Source: Methylobacter sp. KS41 (GTDB lineage Bacteria; Pseudomonadota; Gammaproteobacteria; Methylococcales; Methylomonadaceae). From it: a stretch of 64,000 nucleotides of DNA. The notes beneath the pieces were generated by a model. That model had not been told where the DNA came from. It saw nothing but the letters and a program-made list of their open reading frames with translations, and made no database searches. Made by a program: the position numbers and the translations under genes. Of this stretch, positions 1-9,184 are shown one piece after another. The first letter of the stretch is position 1. Each line of letters begins with the position of its first letter. The stretch is taken from contig PHSP01000003.1 of the NCBI GenBank assembly GCA_002862125.1, forward strand, positions 992,001 to 1,056,000, given 5' to 3'.

Positions 1-86
1 TCAACTGTGCGGGGATATGGGAAAACCGCGACGACATCAATCAGGAATCCATACGCGCTAAGGCATGGCGGGATAATATACGGTGA
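1..86 (+). CDS. C-terminal end of a VapB/Phd-type antitoxin (partial)
   Basis: The window opens inside a reading frame that ends at TGA 84-86. Its last residues (GIWENRDDINQESIRAKAW) match the usual tail of VapB/Phd antitoxins that partner PIN toxins: a Gly-hydrophobic-Trp motif, an acidic Arg-Asp-Ile segment and a basic end. The stop overlaps a GTG that opens a PIN-like reading frame, the normal coupling of such pairs. The N-terminal DNA-binding part is outside the window, so family membership is inferred from the tail only. Confidence 0.5.
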   Translation, partial: NCAGIWENRDDINQESIRAKAWRDNIR

Positions 87-124
87 TACTTTGCGATACC
101 CATATCCTGATTGAATTTTATTAA
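83..124 (+). pseudogene. VapC (PIN-domain) toxin remnant, cut off after 13 codons
   Basis: A GTG at 83 overlaps the antitoxin stop and reads VILCDTHILIEFY before a TAA at 122-124. This is the characteristic start of a PIN ribonuclease: a hydrophobic strand followed by the first catalytic Asp (CDT). A functional toxin needs about 130 residues, so only the first strand is left. A different, intact antitoxin/PIN pair begins about 60 bases later, which suggests the old toxin was cut by recombination or by arrival of that pair. I see no continuation of the PIN domain in other frames. Confidence 0.55.
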
Positions 125-182
125 GCCATCCTATCGAGCTGACGCGAAAAATCTTAAATACACCATAGACAAGGAAAAAAAC

Positions 183-398
183 ATGATTACCAAAGAACAA
201 CTCAAAGACGAAATTAATACGGTGGAAGATCCACAAACATTGGAATTGATTTATCAACTGCTGTTAAAAATAAAACAAGGTAACATCCCGCAAAAACTGA
301 CACTGACAAACTGGTTGCTTGAAAATATGCAGGGCTTAGGCAATTTAAACTTACCCGATAGAAAAGAAACCGATAGAGAAATACCTTTCCAACCATGA
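183..398 (+). CDS. Type II antitoxin paired with a PIN toxin
   Basis: A 71-residue protein starting at ATG 183, preceded by AAGGAAA. A longer frame from TTG 111 exists but reads through the truncated VapC area and has no ribosome site. The N-terminus is a helical, charged segment (ITKEQLKDEI) and the C-terminus is the proline and acid-rich kind (LPDRKETDREIPF) seen in antitoxins that wrap PIN toxins. The stop overlaps the next gene's start as ATGA, so the two are translationally coupled. Its role is to neutralise the downstream ribonuclease and probably to autoregulate the operon. The exact antitoxin family is not identified. Confidence 0.7.
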   Translation: MITKEQLKDEINTVEDPQTLELIYQLLLKIKQGNIPQKLTLTNWLLENMQGLGNLNLPDRKETDREIPFQP

Positions 399-811
399 AA
401 GCGTATTTATTGGATACCAATGTTATCTCAGAAATAATGACAACTGAGCCAAACCAACGCGTCATTGATTTTTTGGCCCATTTAAAAGAGAGTTATTTAT
501 CTGTCATTACGCTACATGAGTTGTACTATGGATTGCAGCTTTTGCCCGAAGGACAACGGCGCAACACAATAGCAAGTAAATTACAAAACCTGCTCACTCA
601 CTATAACGATTACATCATGCCCATTAATCAGGCAATAGCACTTCAAGCCGCTGTATTACGCGCTGATGCCAAGCAACAAGGACGAATAGTTCATTTGGCG
701 GATGCTTTAATTGCGAGCACGGCAAAAGTAAATAATTGGATAGTCGCCACCCGAAACACCAATGACTTTATAGATAGTGGGGTTGACATCATTAACCCTT
801 GGACTATTTGA
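395..811 (+). CDS. vapC: PIN-domain ribonuclease toxin, VapC family
   Basis: A 138-residue protein of full VapC length. The N-terminal strand with catalytic Asp is clear (YLLDTNVISEI), an acidic residue follows in the LHELYYGL segment, and the third acidic cluster lies in the HLADALIASTA helix; a final N-D pair (NTNDF) completes the PIN site. Such proteins are Mg-dependent ribonucleases, usually cutting tRNA or rRNA. It overlaps its antitoxin by four bases. The gene looks intact, unlike the VapC stub just upstream. Confidence 0.88.
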   Translation: MKAYLLDTNVISEIMTTEPNQRVIDFLAHLKESYLSVITLHELYYGLQLLPEGQRRNTIASKLQNLLTHYNDYIMPINQAIALQAAVLRADAKQQGRIVHLADALIASTAKVNNWIVATRNTNDFIDSGVDIINPWTI

Positions 812-976
812 ACCCTGAAAATTGCCGCTTTTAGACCGCGCAACTTGCCATCTGCCAGTTACTCAACACACAAGCCTAGCCATGTCCGACAAACTCAAAC
901 TACACAGCCCCGATTTTACGCAAGCCAACATCGCCAAACTGGCCGAACTGTTTCCCAACTGCGTGACAGAAATTAG

Positions 977-1048
977 GGATGAAGGTGGAAGGATGAAGGA
1001 TGAAAAAAAACCGGACGGTTCATCCTTCATCCCTCAGCCTTCATCCTT
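977..1048 (+). repeat. Palindromic repeat, copy 1, read in frame inside the mod remnant
   Basis: GGATGAAGGATGAA at 991-1004 is a perfect inverted match to 1019-1032, and weaker pairing extends the arms to about 977-1048. The spacer is A-rich then CCGGAC. The core recurs almost unchanged in copy 2. Its length keeps the host frame open and adds the foreign residues RMKDEKK and SSFIPQPSSL. Confidence 0.75.
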
Positions 1049-1240
1049 GGATATAGGCTTTCGTGTCCTGAAAATCGACAGCTCCAACATGAAGGACGTT
1101 TACTACACGCCTGACGCGGTGCAACAAACCCACCTTTTTGACCAGATCGACAATATCCGCGAAGGCCGCACCGCTGAAGATTTGCTGTTCCAGGTGCTGC
1201 TGGATTGGGGCGTGGATTTGACGCTGCCCATCACTATGGA

Positions 1241-1360
1241 AAGGATGAAGGTTGAAGGAGGAAGGATGATGGAGGAAGTTGGTAAAGATGAATTAGGAAG
1301 GATGAAGGATGAAAAAAAACAGGACAATTCATCCCTCAGCCTTCATCCTTCATCCTTCAA
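1241..1360 (+). repeat. Palindromic repeat, copy 2, longer, in frame inside the mod remnant
   Basis: The left side carries several GGATGA/GAAGGA units (1241-1313) and the right side (1328-1360) is their inverted counterpart, TTCATCC units with one CCTCAGCC. The inner part (about 1299-1352) closely matches copy 1, including the run of A and the GGAC spacer. It again keeps the reading frame open. Confidence 0.75.
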
Positions 1361-1593
1361 AGAATACCAAGTTTTCTTTGTCGACGATAACGCCCTGGCC
1401 GCCTGTTTCGATGCGGATATTAACGAGGCTTTCGTCAAGGAACTAGCCGCCCGTCATCCGCTGCGGGTCGTGTTCCGCGATGCCGGATTTGCCAGCGATA
1501 GCGTGAAAATCAACATTGAGCAAATCTTTAAGTTGCTTTCGCCAAGCACTGAGATTAAAACTCTGTAAAAGTATTAGTAATTGGAGAGCCAAC

Positions 1594-1812
1594 ATGAATC
1601 CACAACAAACAAATACCGCGCATAGTCTTTACGCACTCTACGAAACGCTACCTAATGAGGTTCAGCAGGCTTTTCTTGTGGAATTGTTGCAAAAAAAACA
1701 TCAAGAGCTGGAAGACTTGGCGTTTGCTCTCGCCTGTAAGCAGGCTAAAGATGAAAATCAGTTTCTAAACGAACAAGAAACACAGGCATTTATACAAAGT
1801 TTGTCGCAATGA
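1594..1812 (+). CDS. Antitoxin of a RelE/ParE-type pair
   Basis: A 72-residue protein starting at ATG 1594 behind a good ribosome site (GGAGAG). It is helical and charged, with LPNEVQQAFLVELLQKK and a glutamine/glutamate-rich end, as expected of an antitoxin that folds on its partner. The stop overlaps the toxin start as ATGA (1809-1812). I cannot assign a named antitoxin family; the role is inferred from size, overlap and the toxin downstream. The pair sits between the mod remnant and res. Confidence 0.65.
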   Translation: MNPQQTNTAHSLYALYETLPNEVQQAFLVELLQKKHQELEDLAFALACKQAKDENQFLNEQETQAFIQSLSQ

Positions 1813-2078
1813 AAATTGAAATCAGCAAGCGTTTTGTAAAAGACACGCAAAAAATCACCGACAAACGGATCTTGGCAAAAATCCAGCGGGTTTTGCTTGA
1901 AGCCAGTCAAATTGAAAGCCTGACAAACTTGAGCGATTTAGAAGAAATGTCCGGTTTTCCTAACTTTTATCGAATAAAATTTGATTACCGTTACCGCATC
2001 GGTGTTTATTGTGAACAAGAAACTATTCAGTTTTTGCGCGTGGGTAGTAGAGAAAGTTTTTATAAAAAATTCCCGTAA
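1809..2078 (+). CDS. RelE/ParE-family toxin
   Basis: An 89-residue basic protein with the RelE/ParE plan: an N-terminal strand (MKIEISKRFVKD), two helices (ITDKRILAKIQRVLLEA), then strands ending in the typical FYRIKFDYRYRIGVY and FLRVGSRESFYKKFP segments, where Arg and Tyr residues form the active or gyrase-binding face. RelE members cut mRNA on the ribosome, while ParE members poison gyrase; the sequence alone does not settle which. It overlaps its antitoxin by four bases and ends ten bases before res. Confidence 0.8.
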   Translation: MKIEISKRFVKDTQKITDKRILAKIQRVLLEASQIESLTNLSDLEEMSGFPNFYRIKFDYRYRIGVYCEQETIQFLRVGSRESFYKKFP

Positions 2079-2087
2079 CAGACAATA

Positions 2088-5000
2088 ATGAAACTCAAAT
2101 TTAAACACCAGTCCTACCAAACCAACGCCGTCGAGGCCGTGGCGGATTGCTTTGCCGGACAGTCGCAAAGCAGTGGGATTCAATACCGTGTCGATCCTGG
2201 CCGCTCGAAAACAGGCGAAGAGCAAACAAGCCTGGATGATTCCGGCTTCAGGAATAATGATGTTGCCCTGACATCGGCGCAATTATTGGAAAATATTCAT
2301 GCCGTCCAACGCCACCAAAACCTGCCGCTCTCTGCTGCGTTGGTTAACGATAAAAAAACCGGTTGCCCTATCAACCTCGACATTGAGATGGAGACCGGCA
2401 CCGGCAAAACCTATTGCTACATCAAGACGGTGTTTGAGCTGAACAAACGCTATGGCTGGAGCAAGTTTATCGTGGTCGTGCCCAGTATCGCGATCCGTGA
2501 AGGCGTGTATAAATCCCTGGAAATCACCGCGGCACATTTTTTGGAGGATTACGGCAAAAAAGCGCGGTTTTTCATCTATAACTCGAAGCAACTGCACAAC
2601 CTGGAAGGTTTTTCATCCGATGCGGGGATCAATGTGATGGTGATCAACGTCCAGGCGTTTAATGCCACCGGTAAAGATAACCGCCGTATTTATGAAGAGC
2701 TGGATGATTTCCAGTCACGCAAGCCAATTGATGTGATTGCCGCCAATCGGCCCATTTTGATACTCGATGAACCGCAAAAAATGGAGGGAACGAAAACGCT
2801 GGAATCCTTCAAGGGCTTCAATCCCCTGATGATTTTGCGTTACTCAGCCACTCACAAAACCGAACACAATAAAATTCATCGTCTCGACGCGCTGGATGCC
2901 TATAACCAGAAACTGGTGAAAAAAATATCCGTGCGCGGTATTTCTGTCAAAGGTCTTAGCGGAACCAACGCTTATCTGTATTTGGGTGGTGTTGAGCTAT
3001 CGGCGAGCAAACCACCTGTTGTCGGTGTTGAGCTGGAAATAAAACAAAAATCCGGCATTAAACGGGTGCTGCGCAAGCTGTACAAGGGTGACAATCTGTT
3101 CGACCTTTCCGGTGGACTGGATCAATATAAAGGCTTTGTGGTCGCCGATATTAATGCCAATACCAATACGCTGAGTTTTACCAATGGTGAAGAACTCAGG
3201 GTCGGCGAGGTTACCGGCGATGTCAACGAAGCCGCGCTGCGCCGCATCCAAATCCGCGAAGCCATTAAAGCCCATTTCGAAAAAGAACAAATGCTGTTTA
3301 ATGACGGCATAAAGGTGCTGTCCCTATTCTTCATTGACTCAGTAGCCAAATATCGGTGCTATGACGAAAACGGGGAAACTTCCGGCGAATACGCCCAAAT
3401 CTTTGAAGAGGAATACACCAGTCACCTTAATGAGGTCCTGACGCTGGATGATAATCCGTACAATGACTATCTGCGCGGTATTGAGGTGTCCAGAACCCAT
3501 GAAGGCTATTTCTCAATTGATAAAAAATCCAAGCGCCTGGTTGTCCAGCGACAGGAAAAAAATCCAGCGAAACCGACGACGTGGATGCTTATGACCTGAT
3601 CCTGCGTAAGAAAGAGCAACTGTTACAATTTGCAGAACCGGTTCGCTTCATTTTTTCCCACTCCGCACTACGCGAAGGCTGGGATAATCCCAATGTCTTC
3701 GTTATCTGTACGCTCAAGCATAGCGATAATATGATCTCCCGCCGCCAGGAAGTCGGTCGCGGTATGCGGCTTTCGGTCAATCAAACGGGCGACCGTATGG
3801 ATAACCCGGCCACTGTTCATGATGTGAATGTTCTCACCGTGGTGACCAGCGAGAGTTACACGGAGTTTGTCACTGGCCTGCAACGCGACATTAGCGAGTC
3901 ACTGTCAGAGCGCCCCCGCATCGCCGATGAAAAATACTTCACCGGCAAAGTGCTTAAAACGGCAGCTGGCGATGTAGAAGTAACGCCACAAATGGCCAAG
4001 CAAATTTATAAATATTTGCTAAAAAATGACTACACCGATGCTGACGATAAAATCACACTTGCTTATCACGATGCCAAGAAAGAAGGGCGGCTTGCCGAGT
4101 TGCCGCCGGAGTTGGCCGCTCATGCCGGACAAGTGTTTCAACTGATTGATAGCGTTTTCAGCGAAGCGCAAATGCCTGAAATTGAGAATGGCCGCAACAC
4201 TAAATCCAATCCGCTCAATGCCAATTTTGACAAAAAAGAATTCAGGGAGCTTTGGAATCGCATCAACTACAAAGCCGCCTATGCCGTCGATTTTGCAACG
4301 CCGGAACTGATCAAAAAATGCGTGGTTGAACTGGATAAAGAATTGCGCGTAAGCCCTATGCAATACACCATCCAACGGGGTGAACAGAAAGACCAGGCAA
4401 CCTATGATGAGGTAAATAAAGGCGAGTCATTCCGGGTTAAAGAAACTTTAACAGAGTTGAATAAGACCTCCATTCATTCTGCTGTCAAATATGACCTCAT
4501 CGGTAAACTGGCGGAAGAAACCAAACTTACCCGGCGTACCATCGCCAGCATTCTCCAGAAGATCAATAACGCGGTATTCGATCAATATAAAACCAACCCG
4601 GAAGACTTCATCGCCAAAGCCTCGCGGCTGATTAATGAGCAAAAAGCCACCGTCATCGTCGAGCATCTGGCTTATGACACTATCGCCGAAACTCACAGCC
4701 TTGACATTTTTACCCAAGACAAACGGAAGGTGGATTTTAGCAAGACCGGTGATAAATTGAATCGGCACATTTACGATTACGTATTTACCGACTCTACAAT
4801 TGAGCGCGCTTTTGTAAAAGAGTTGGACTCTAGCGAAGAGGTGGTGGTTTACGCCAAGCTGCCGAAGGGCTTTTCAATACCAACCCCTGTAGGCCCCTAT
4901 AATCCCGATTGGGCAATTTCCTTTAAAGAGGGCGCAGTAAAGCACATCTATTTTATCGCCGAAACCAAAGGTTCGATGTCATCGATGGATTTAAGGAAAA

Positions 5001-5119
5001 TCGAGGAATGTAAAATCGGGTGTGCGAAGAAGTTTTTCGCCAAAATTACTTCTGAGCAGGTCAAATATGATGTGGTTGATAGCTATGGCAAGTTGATGGA
5101 ATTGGTGAAGGGGGCTTGA
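2088..5119 (+). pseudogene. res: Type III restriction endonuclease Res subunit, split by a frameshift
   Basis: Two adjoining frames (2088-3599 and from about 3560 to 5119) together give a full-length Res protein of about 1,010 residues. The first has Walker A (METGTGKT, near residue 105), the DEPQ Walker B box near 228 and the SAT motif (LRYSATHK) of a superfamily 2 translocase. The second continues with HSALREGWDNPNV and SRRQEVGRGMRL (motif VI) and ends with the nuclease site (YNPDWAI, then AETKG). The break falls at seven A residues (3556-3562); one extra A, or a -1 slip, restores the reading. Possible explanations are true decay, reversible slippage, a programmed -1 shift at A AAA AAT, or an assembly error. 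With Mod destroyed upstream, an active Res would have no partner. Confidence 0.85.
3556..3562 (+). other. A7 run at the res frameshift
   Basis: Seven A residues where the two halves of res change frame. Read in the first frame the codons are GAA AAA AAT; a one-base backward slip gives GAA AAA AAA TCC and joins the second half. It has the X XXY YYZ form of a slippery heptamer, but I see no clear downstream hairpin or upstream Shine-Dalgarno stimulator. Confidence 0.5.
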
Positions 5120-5444
5120 CGTCCAAAGGCACGAAAACTTACTTTAGCGCCAATAATCAGGCGCCTTTCATTGAATTGATTCTAAAATAGCGCCTAATTT
5201 TTTACCTTTAAAGGCTGTTTTTATTTTAGATAAATAGAAGGATATTGCATGAACGAACAATTGGAAATTGCTCAAGAAAATGCCCGACGCAACTATTGCA
5301 TCGTAAAATTCTACTAGCAGCAAACTTTCGAGGCGAAAAAAGGGATGTCACAATTGTTTCATTTTTTCAATGTATGGTACGCCATCGTCATAAGTTCCAG
5401 TTTCCAACACACAAACAAATCATCAAGTAGGGGTATGAAATAGC
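5120..5444. other. Intergenic region after res
   Basis: An imperfect hairpin, GCGCC at 5147-5151 with GGCGC at 5160-5164, follows res, but no T-run follows it. A 22-codon frame (5249-5317) has a plausible ribosome site (AAGGATAT) and begins MNEQLEIAQENARRN before stopping; it may be the stump of a lost gene. No other gene is seen. Confidence 0.4.
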
Positions 5445-7595
5445 ATGAAGAATTCTGAACGCCGCAAGTTTATGCAAATAATGGGCTCCGGGGCATTAGT
5501 TGCGGCTATGCCCGGCAGTATTACTAAAGCGCTGGCAATTGAGGCGCACAACCGCACAGGAACGATTACCGATGTGGAACACATCGTCATCCTGACGCAG
5601 GAAAACCAGTCTTTCGATCACTATTTCGGCACTTTGCGCGGTGTGCGCGGTTTCTCCGATCCGCGCGCAGTCAAGCTGCCGAATGGCCGCCCGGTCTGGT
5701 TTCAGCCTAACAACCCCGACACTTTTGGTCTTGGCGTTGATGAATTGCCGCCTTTCCGCGTCGATCTGCCGAGTCTGGGTCTGGAGTATCTGCCGGGCAC
5801 GGCCCATGACTGGAACTCAAGCCACAGGGCTTGGAATTCCGGAAATTACGACCAGTGGGTCGCCAACAAATCGCCAATGACCATGGCGTACCTGAAGCGC
5901 GATGACATCCCCTATCATTTCGCGTTGGCCGACGCCTTCACCATCTGCGACGCCTATCACTGCTCGGTGATGGGGCCAACCGACCCAAACCGCTATCACA
6001 TGTGGTCAGGCTGGGCCGGCAACGATGGCTCCGGCGGCGGACCGGTTCTCAGCAACGCCGAGGCTGGATACGACTGGACCACCTATCCGGAACGCCTTCA
6101 GGCGGCAGGCGTGAGCTGGAAGCTCTATCAGGACGTCGGTGCAGGACTGGACGCAAACGGATATTGGGGATGGACAAGCAACGCTTACATCGGCAACTAC
6201 GGCGATAATTCCCTGCTGTATTTCCATCAATACCAGAATGCCTTGCCGGGTTCGCCTCTGGCCGCCGGAGCCAAAACAGGCACCAACATTGCCGCGGGTG
6301 GAACTCAGTTCAATCTATTTGACATGCTCCGTGATGACGTTAGCAAGGGTAAATTGCCGCAAGTGTCCTGGATCGCCACGCCGGAAGCGTATAGCGAACA
6401 TGCCAATTGGCCGGCTAACTTCGGTGCCTGGTATATCTCCCAGGTACTTGATATCCTGACTTCCAATCCCGAGGTGTGGAGCAAAACCATCCTGTTCATC
6501 AACTGGGATGAGAACGACGGCGGCTTCGATCACATGGTAGCGCCGACCCCTCCGCAAGGCAGCAGCGACGGAAAATCGACAGTCGACACCATCAACGAGG
6601 TCTATGTCGATAACGGCTCGGGCTTCATCAGCGGACCAATCGGTTTAGGCGTAAGGGTGCCATTGCTGGCCATTTCACCTTGGAGCAAGGGCGGCTACGT
6701 CAATTCGCAAGTGTTTGATCACACTTCGCTGATCCGCTTCATCGAACAGCGCTTCGGGCCCGATTATCCAGGCTTGATAGAGCCGAATATCACTCCATGG
6801 CGCAGGGCGGTGACCGGTGACTTGACGTCGATCTTTAACTTCGCCAATCCTAACGAGCATAAGGCAAAGTTGCCTAGCACTGCGGACTACGTGCCGCCGG
6901 AAGCAAGCAGCAACCCAAGCTATAATTCAGGCCGCCCCAGCTTACCGGTATCGCCGTCAAATGTGCTGGCTGGCCTGCCGGCGCAGGAAACAGGCATCCG
7001 CCCGGCTCGTGCGCTGCCCTATGCATTCGATGTTTACGGGGCGGCATCTTTCACAGCCAAGTCCTTCCGTATCAACTTCAGGAATATTGGCCGCGCCGCT
7101 GCGGTATTCCAGGTGCGTTCCGGCGATGCCGCCGATCTGCCGCGCAGTTACACGGTAGAGGCAGGCAAGTCGCTTGAAGATACATGGACAGCGGGTTCCA
7201 GTTACGATCTCTCGGTGTATGGTCCAAACGGCTTCCTGCGTTCTTTCAAGGGCGGTTTTGCTGCGGGCGTCCAGAAAGCAACCAGCCTGGATGTACGTGC
7301 CAGTTATGACACTGAGGATCACGGCGGCATTACTCTACGGATCATCAACACCGGCAAGCAGGCCGCTGATGTGACGGTGCTTGATGCTTATACCGGTCAT
7401 GAGTTTGCGCAATATCTGGCGCCGCGCGAAGACATGGAGCGCGATTGGCCGCTGCATAAATTCCATGGCTGGTATGACCTGATTGTACGGGTCAAAGGTG
7501 ACGCAGCTTACGAGTGCAGGCTGGCCGGCCATGTGGAAACCGGCCGGGACAGCATTACAGACCCTGCTCTCGGGGGGCTGACCTTAAGGGGTTGA
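5445..7595 (+). CDS. Tat-exported phospholipase C (phosphocholine-type phosphoesterase)
   Basis: A 716-residue enzyme. The N-terminus is a twin-arginine signal (ERRKFMQIMGSGALVAAM, cleavage likely near residue 31). The phosphoesterase domain (PF04185 type) follows, with ILTQENQSFDHYFGTLRGV, MGPTDPNRYHMWSGW and NWDENDGGFDHM holding metal ligands and the nucleophile. After about residue 500 come two beta-rich C-terminal repeats of the kind found in bacterial phospholipases C. This matches the PlcN/PlcH family in length and order; these enzymes hydrolyse phosphatidylcholine or sphingomyelin and help recover phosphate. Substrate is inferred from the family. The next gene is a TatA-like translocase subunit, which fits a Tat substrate. 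Composition is more GC-rich than the flanks. Confidence 0.85.
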   Translation: MKNSERRKFMQIMGSGALVAAMPGSITKALAIEAHNRTGTITDVEHIVILTQENQSFDHYFGTLRGVRGFSDPRAVKLPNGRPVWFQPNNPDTFGLGVDELPPFRVDLPSLGLEYLPGTAHDWNSSHRAWNSGNYDQWVANKSPMTMAYLKRDDIPYHFALADAFTICDAYHCSVMGPTDPNRYHMWSGWAGNDGSGGGPVLSNAEAGYDWTTYPERLQAAGVSWKLYQDVGAGLDANGYWGWTSNAYIGNYGDNSLLYFHQYQNALPGSPLAAGAKTGTNIAAGGTQFNLFDMLRDDVSKGKLPQVSWIATPEAYSEHANWPANFGAWYISQVLDILTSNPEVWSKTILFINWDENDGGFDHMVAPTPPQGSSDGKSTVDTINEVYVDNGSGFISGPIGLGVRVPLLAISPWSKGGYVNSQVFDHTSLIRFIEQRFGPDYPGLIEPNITPWRRAVTGDLTSIFNFANPNEHKAKLPSTADYVPPEASSNPSYNSGRPSLPVSPSNVLAGLPAQETGIRPARALPYAFDVYGAASFTAKSFRINFRNIGRAAAVFQVRSGDAADLPRSYTVEAGKSLEDTWTAGSSYDLSVYGPNGFLRSFKGGFAAGVQKATSLDVRASYDTEDHGGITLRIINTGKQAADVTVLDAYTGHEFAQYLAPREDMERDWPLHKFHGWYDLIVRVKGDAAYECRLAGHVETGRDSITDPALGGLTLRG

Positions 7596-7921
7596 TAAAC
7601 AGAAACTTGCAGGCCGCGTAAGCTTACCAAGGGCTTTGCTGCCTGTATCCAAAGCGAAGGTTCTGTATATTATTAAAGCATCAGCACCCGCAGAAGTTTA
7701 TAGCAAGCGATTAGTAAAATAGGCTGGCAGCGTACTGCGGACATTTTGTCTGGCGTGGAATTTGGCAACTCAAATGCACAATTCGAATCATGACAAATTG
7801 ATGTACAAAGAGCTATATACTAAACTTTAACGTGTCGTAAACGGATTGCGCGCCACGCCTGTCTGGTTTTAAGGTAAGAAGGCGCGAAATCCATCATAAT
7901 TTATTCAATGCGGAGTGAGAA
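7596..7921. other. Intergenic region between phospholipase and tatA-like gene
   Basis: No credible gene or terminator was found. An AGTGAGA sequence just before 7922 can act as the ribosome site of the tatA-like gene. The 326-base gap suggests that gene has its own promoter, though I cannot place one with confidence. Confidence 0.4.
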
Positions 7922-8152
7922 ATGGGTTTGAGTATTCCCCACCTATTGGTGGTGCTGGCAATAGTGGTATTAGTGTTTGGGACCAAGCGCCTGAAATATA
8001 TCGGCGCGGATTTAGGCGATGCCATCAAGGGGTTTCGCAACGCCGTCAAGGACGGGGATGATTCTAAAACCGTCGCGGATAAAGACGGCGAAAATCAAGT
8101 TAGCGACGTGTTGGAAGTTGCAATCGCCAACAAAGAAAAAGACAAGGTTTGA
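7922..8152 (+). CDS. tatA: TatA/TatE-like Sec-independent translocase subunit
   Basis: A 76-residue protein with the complete TatA plan: a short N-terminus (MGLSIPHL), one transmembrane helix (residues 8-20), the FGTKRL hinge, an amphipathic helix ([15 protein letters not shown]) and a charged tail. TatA/E oligomers form the passage for folded proteins carrying a twin-arginine signal. No tatB or tatC is adjacent, so this is probably an extra copy next to a likely Tat substrate (the phospholipase upstream). Whether it replaces or only supplements a chromosomal TatA cannot be told from here. Confidence 0.9.
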   Translation: MGLSIPHLLVVLAIVVLVFGTKRLKYIGADLGDAIKGFRNAVKDGDDSKTVADKDGENQVSDVLEVAIANKEKDKV

Positions 8153-9184
8153 TTTTGCCGTATGCTCATGATTTTATTTATCGAATCGTCACGGCTAGTA
8201 AGAATCGTGGACAAGTTGCCTTTCCTCAAATGCAGTCACCATTAGGAAAATATCGCTCAATTTAAAGAAATGGCGGCTACTAGCCGTGTGACGATGGAAT
8301 TTCATGAAGCCGGTTAAGTCGCGTCAGCCAGGATTCCAACCAAATGCCGCAATCCGGACATTCATTGTCAAACCCGGACGGATAGAAGATTAGCAACAAA
8401 TTGAAATGCCCGGTTTTACTTGACCATTACAAAATACAGTGGTCCAATGGCATTTGAATCATTTTCATCGGAAGCTTGATCCAAACCTTTCCATTATTCT
8501 TTTCGCCTGACGTAATCCCTGGAAAGATTCCGATGAATTGGCTAAAAGAACGCTCATGCTTATATACAAGAGCAATATTAATTAGTCATCGCTCAACTAA
8601 TTTCATTGGAAATTTATGAATCATCAGTTTGCTCATTTTTTATCGGAAATGATGGTGATCGGCATACTGTTTACATATAGCGATATACAAAATGGTCAAA
8701 ACTTTAGTGTGCCCAGCACGTGCTGTTGCATGCGCTGAAGGCATGTGCATTGCGATTGATCAGCTCATACAAAACTTTCTGGAACACCGGCCGGTCTATG
8801 TCTTGGTTCCATACGTTTTATAGTGAAGATAATCAGGTGTCTGAAACATTTTATAGAAACTTATTCGCAGGCCTACGCGCATGGCTTCCTGCACGGAACC
8901 CCCGGTCATTGACGACCTTTTTTTGATATTGGGGAGCCAAAGCGTAGTTTATCGCCCGCGTTTAACGGACGAGGTTTTCAGTGATCAATCAGGTGAATGC
9001 ATTATCGAAGCTGAATAACTTCAGGGGTTAAAATACGGCCAATGCAGGGCAGGTTGTTTGTGTAACCTTTGTTTAACGGTCTCGCTAAAAGTCAGCATTG
9101 TGAAACACTACAAAATCGCGACCAAAAACTTAGTAAAATACCACCCTATTGTTTTATAAAACAGATTACCCAATAACGTTCTCT
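8153..9184. other. Gene-poor stretch of about 1 kb
   Basis: No gene of normal length is supported. A short frame at 8692-8820 ending in TAG reads VKTLVCPARAVACAEGMC and has a faint resemblance to the start of an IspH-like protein, but the cysteine context is wrong and nothing follows. Several stretches look like eroded coding sequence. Nothing else is recognisable. Confidence 0.35.

Larger units (their letters stand above)
882..1568 (+). pseudogene. mod: Type III restriction-modification Mod methyltransferase, internal deletion
   Basis: The reading frame from ATG 882 joins the first 30 or so residues of a type III Mod subunit (HSPDFTQANIAKLAELFPNC) directly to its C-terminal end (RVLKIDSSNMKDVYYTPD, then FRDAGFASDSVKINIEQIF). 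The whole catalytic middle, with the DPPY and FxGxG motifs that bind DNA adenine and S-adenosylmethionine, is missing: about 230 residues remain of a usual 600 or more. Two stretches rich in Gly-Arg-Met-Lys-Asp-Glu and Ser-Ser-Phe/Leu-His-Pro do not belong to the family; they are translated copies of an inverted-repeat element. The frame is open throughout, so a protein could be made, but it cannot methylate DNA. A res gene lies downstream, separated by a toxin-antitoxin pair. Confidence 0.8.

Noticed and set aside
8692-8820. Short frame with faint IspH-like start
   Set aside because: Only about 43 codons, wrong cysteine context and no continuation; similarity is too weak.
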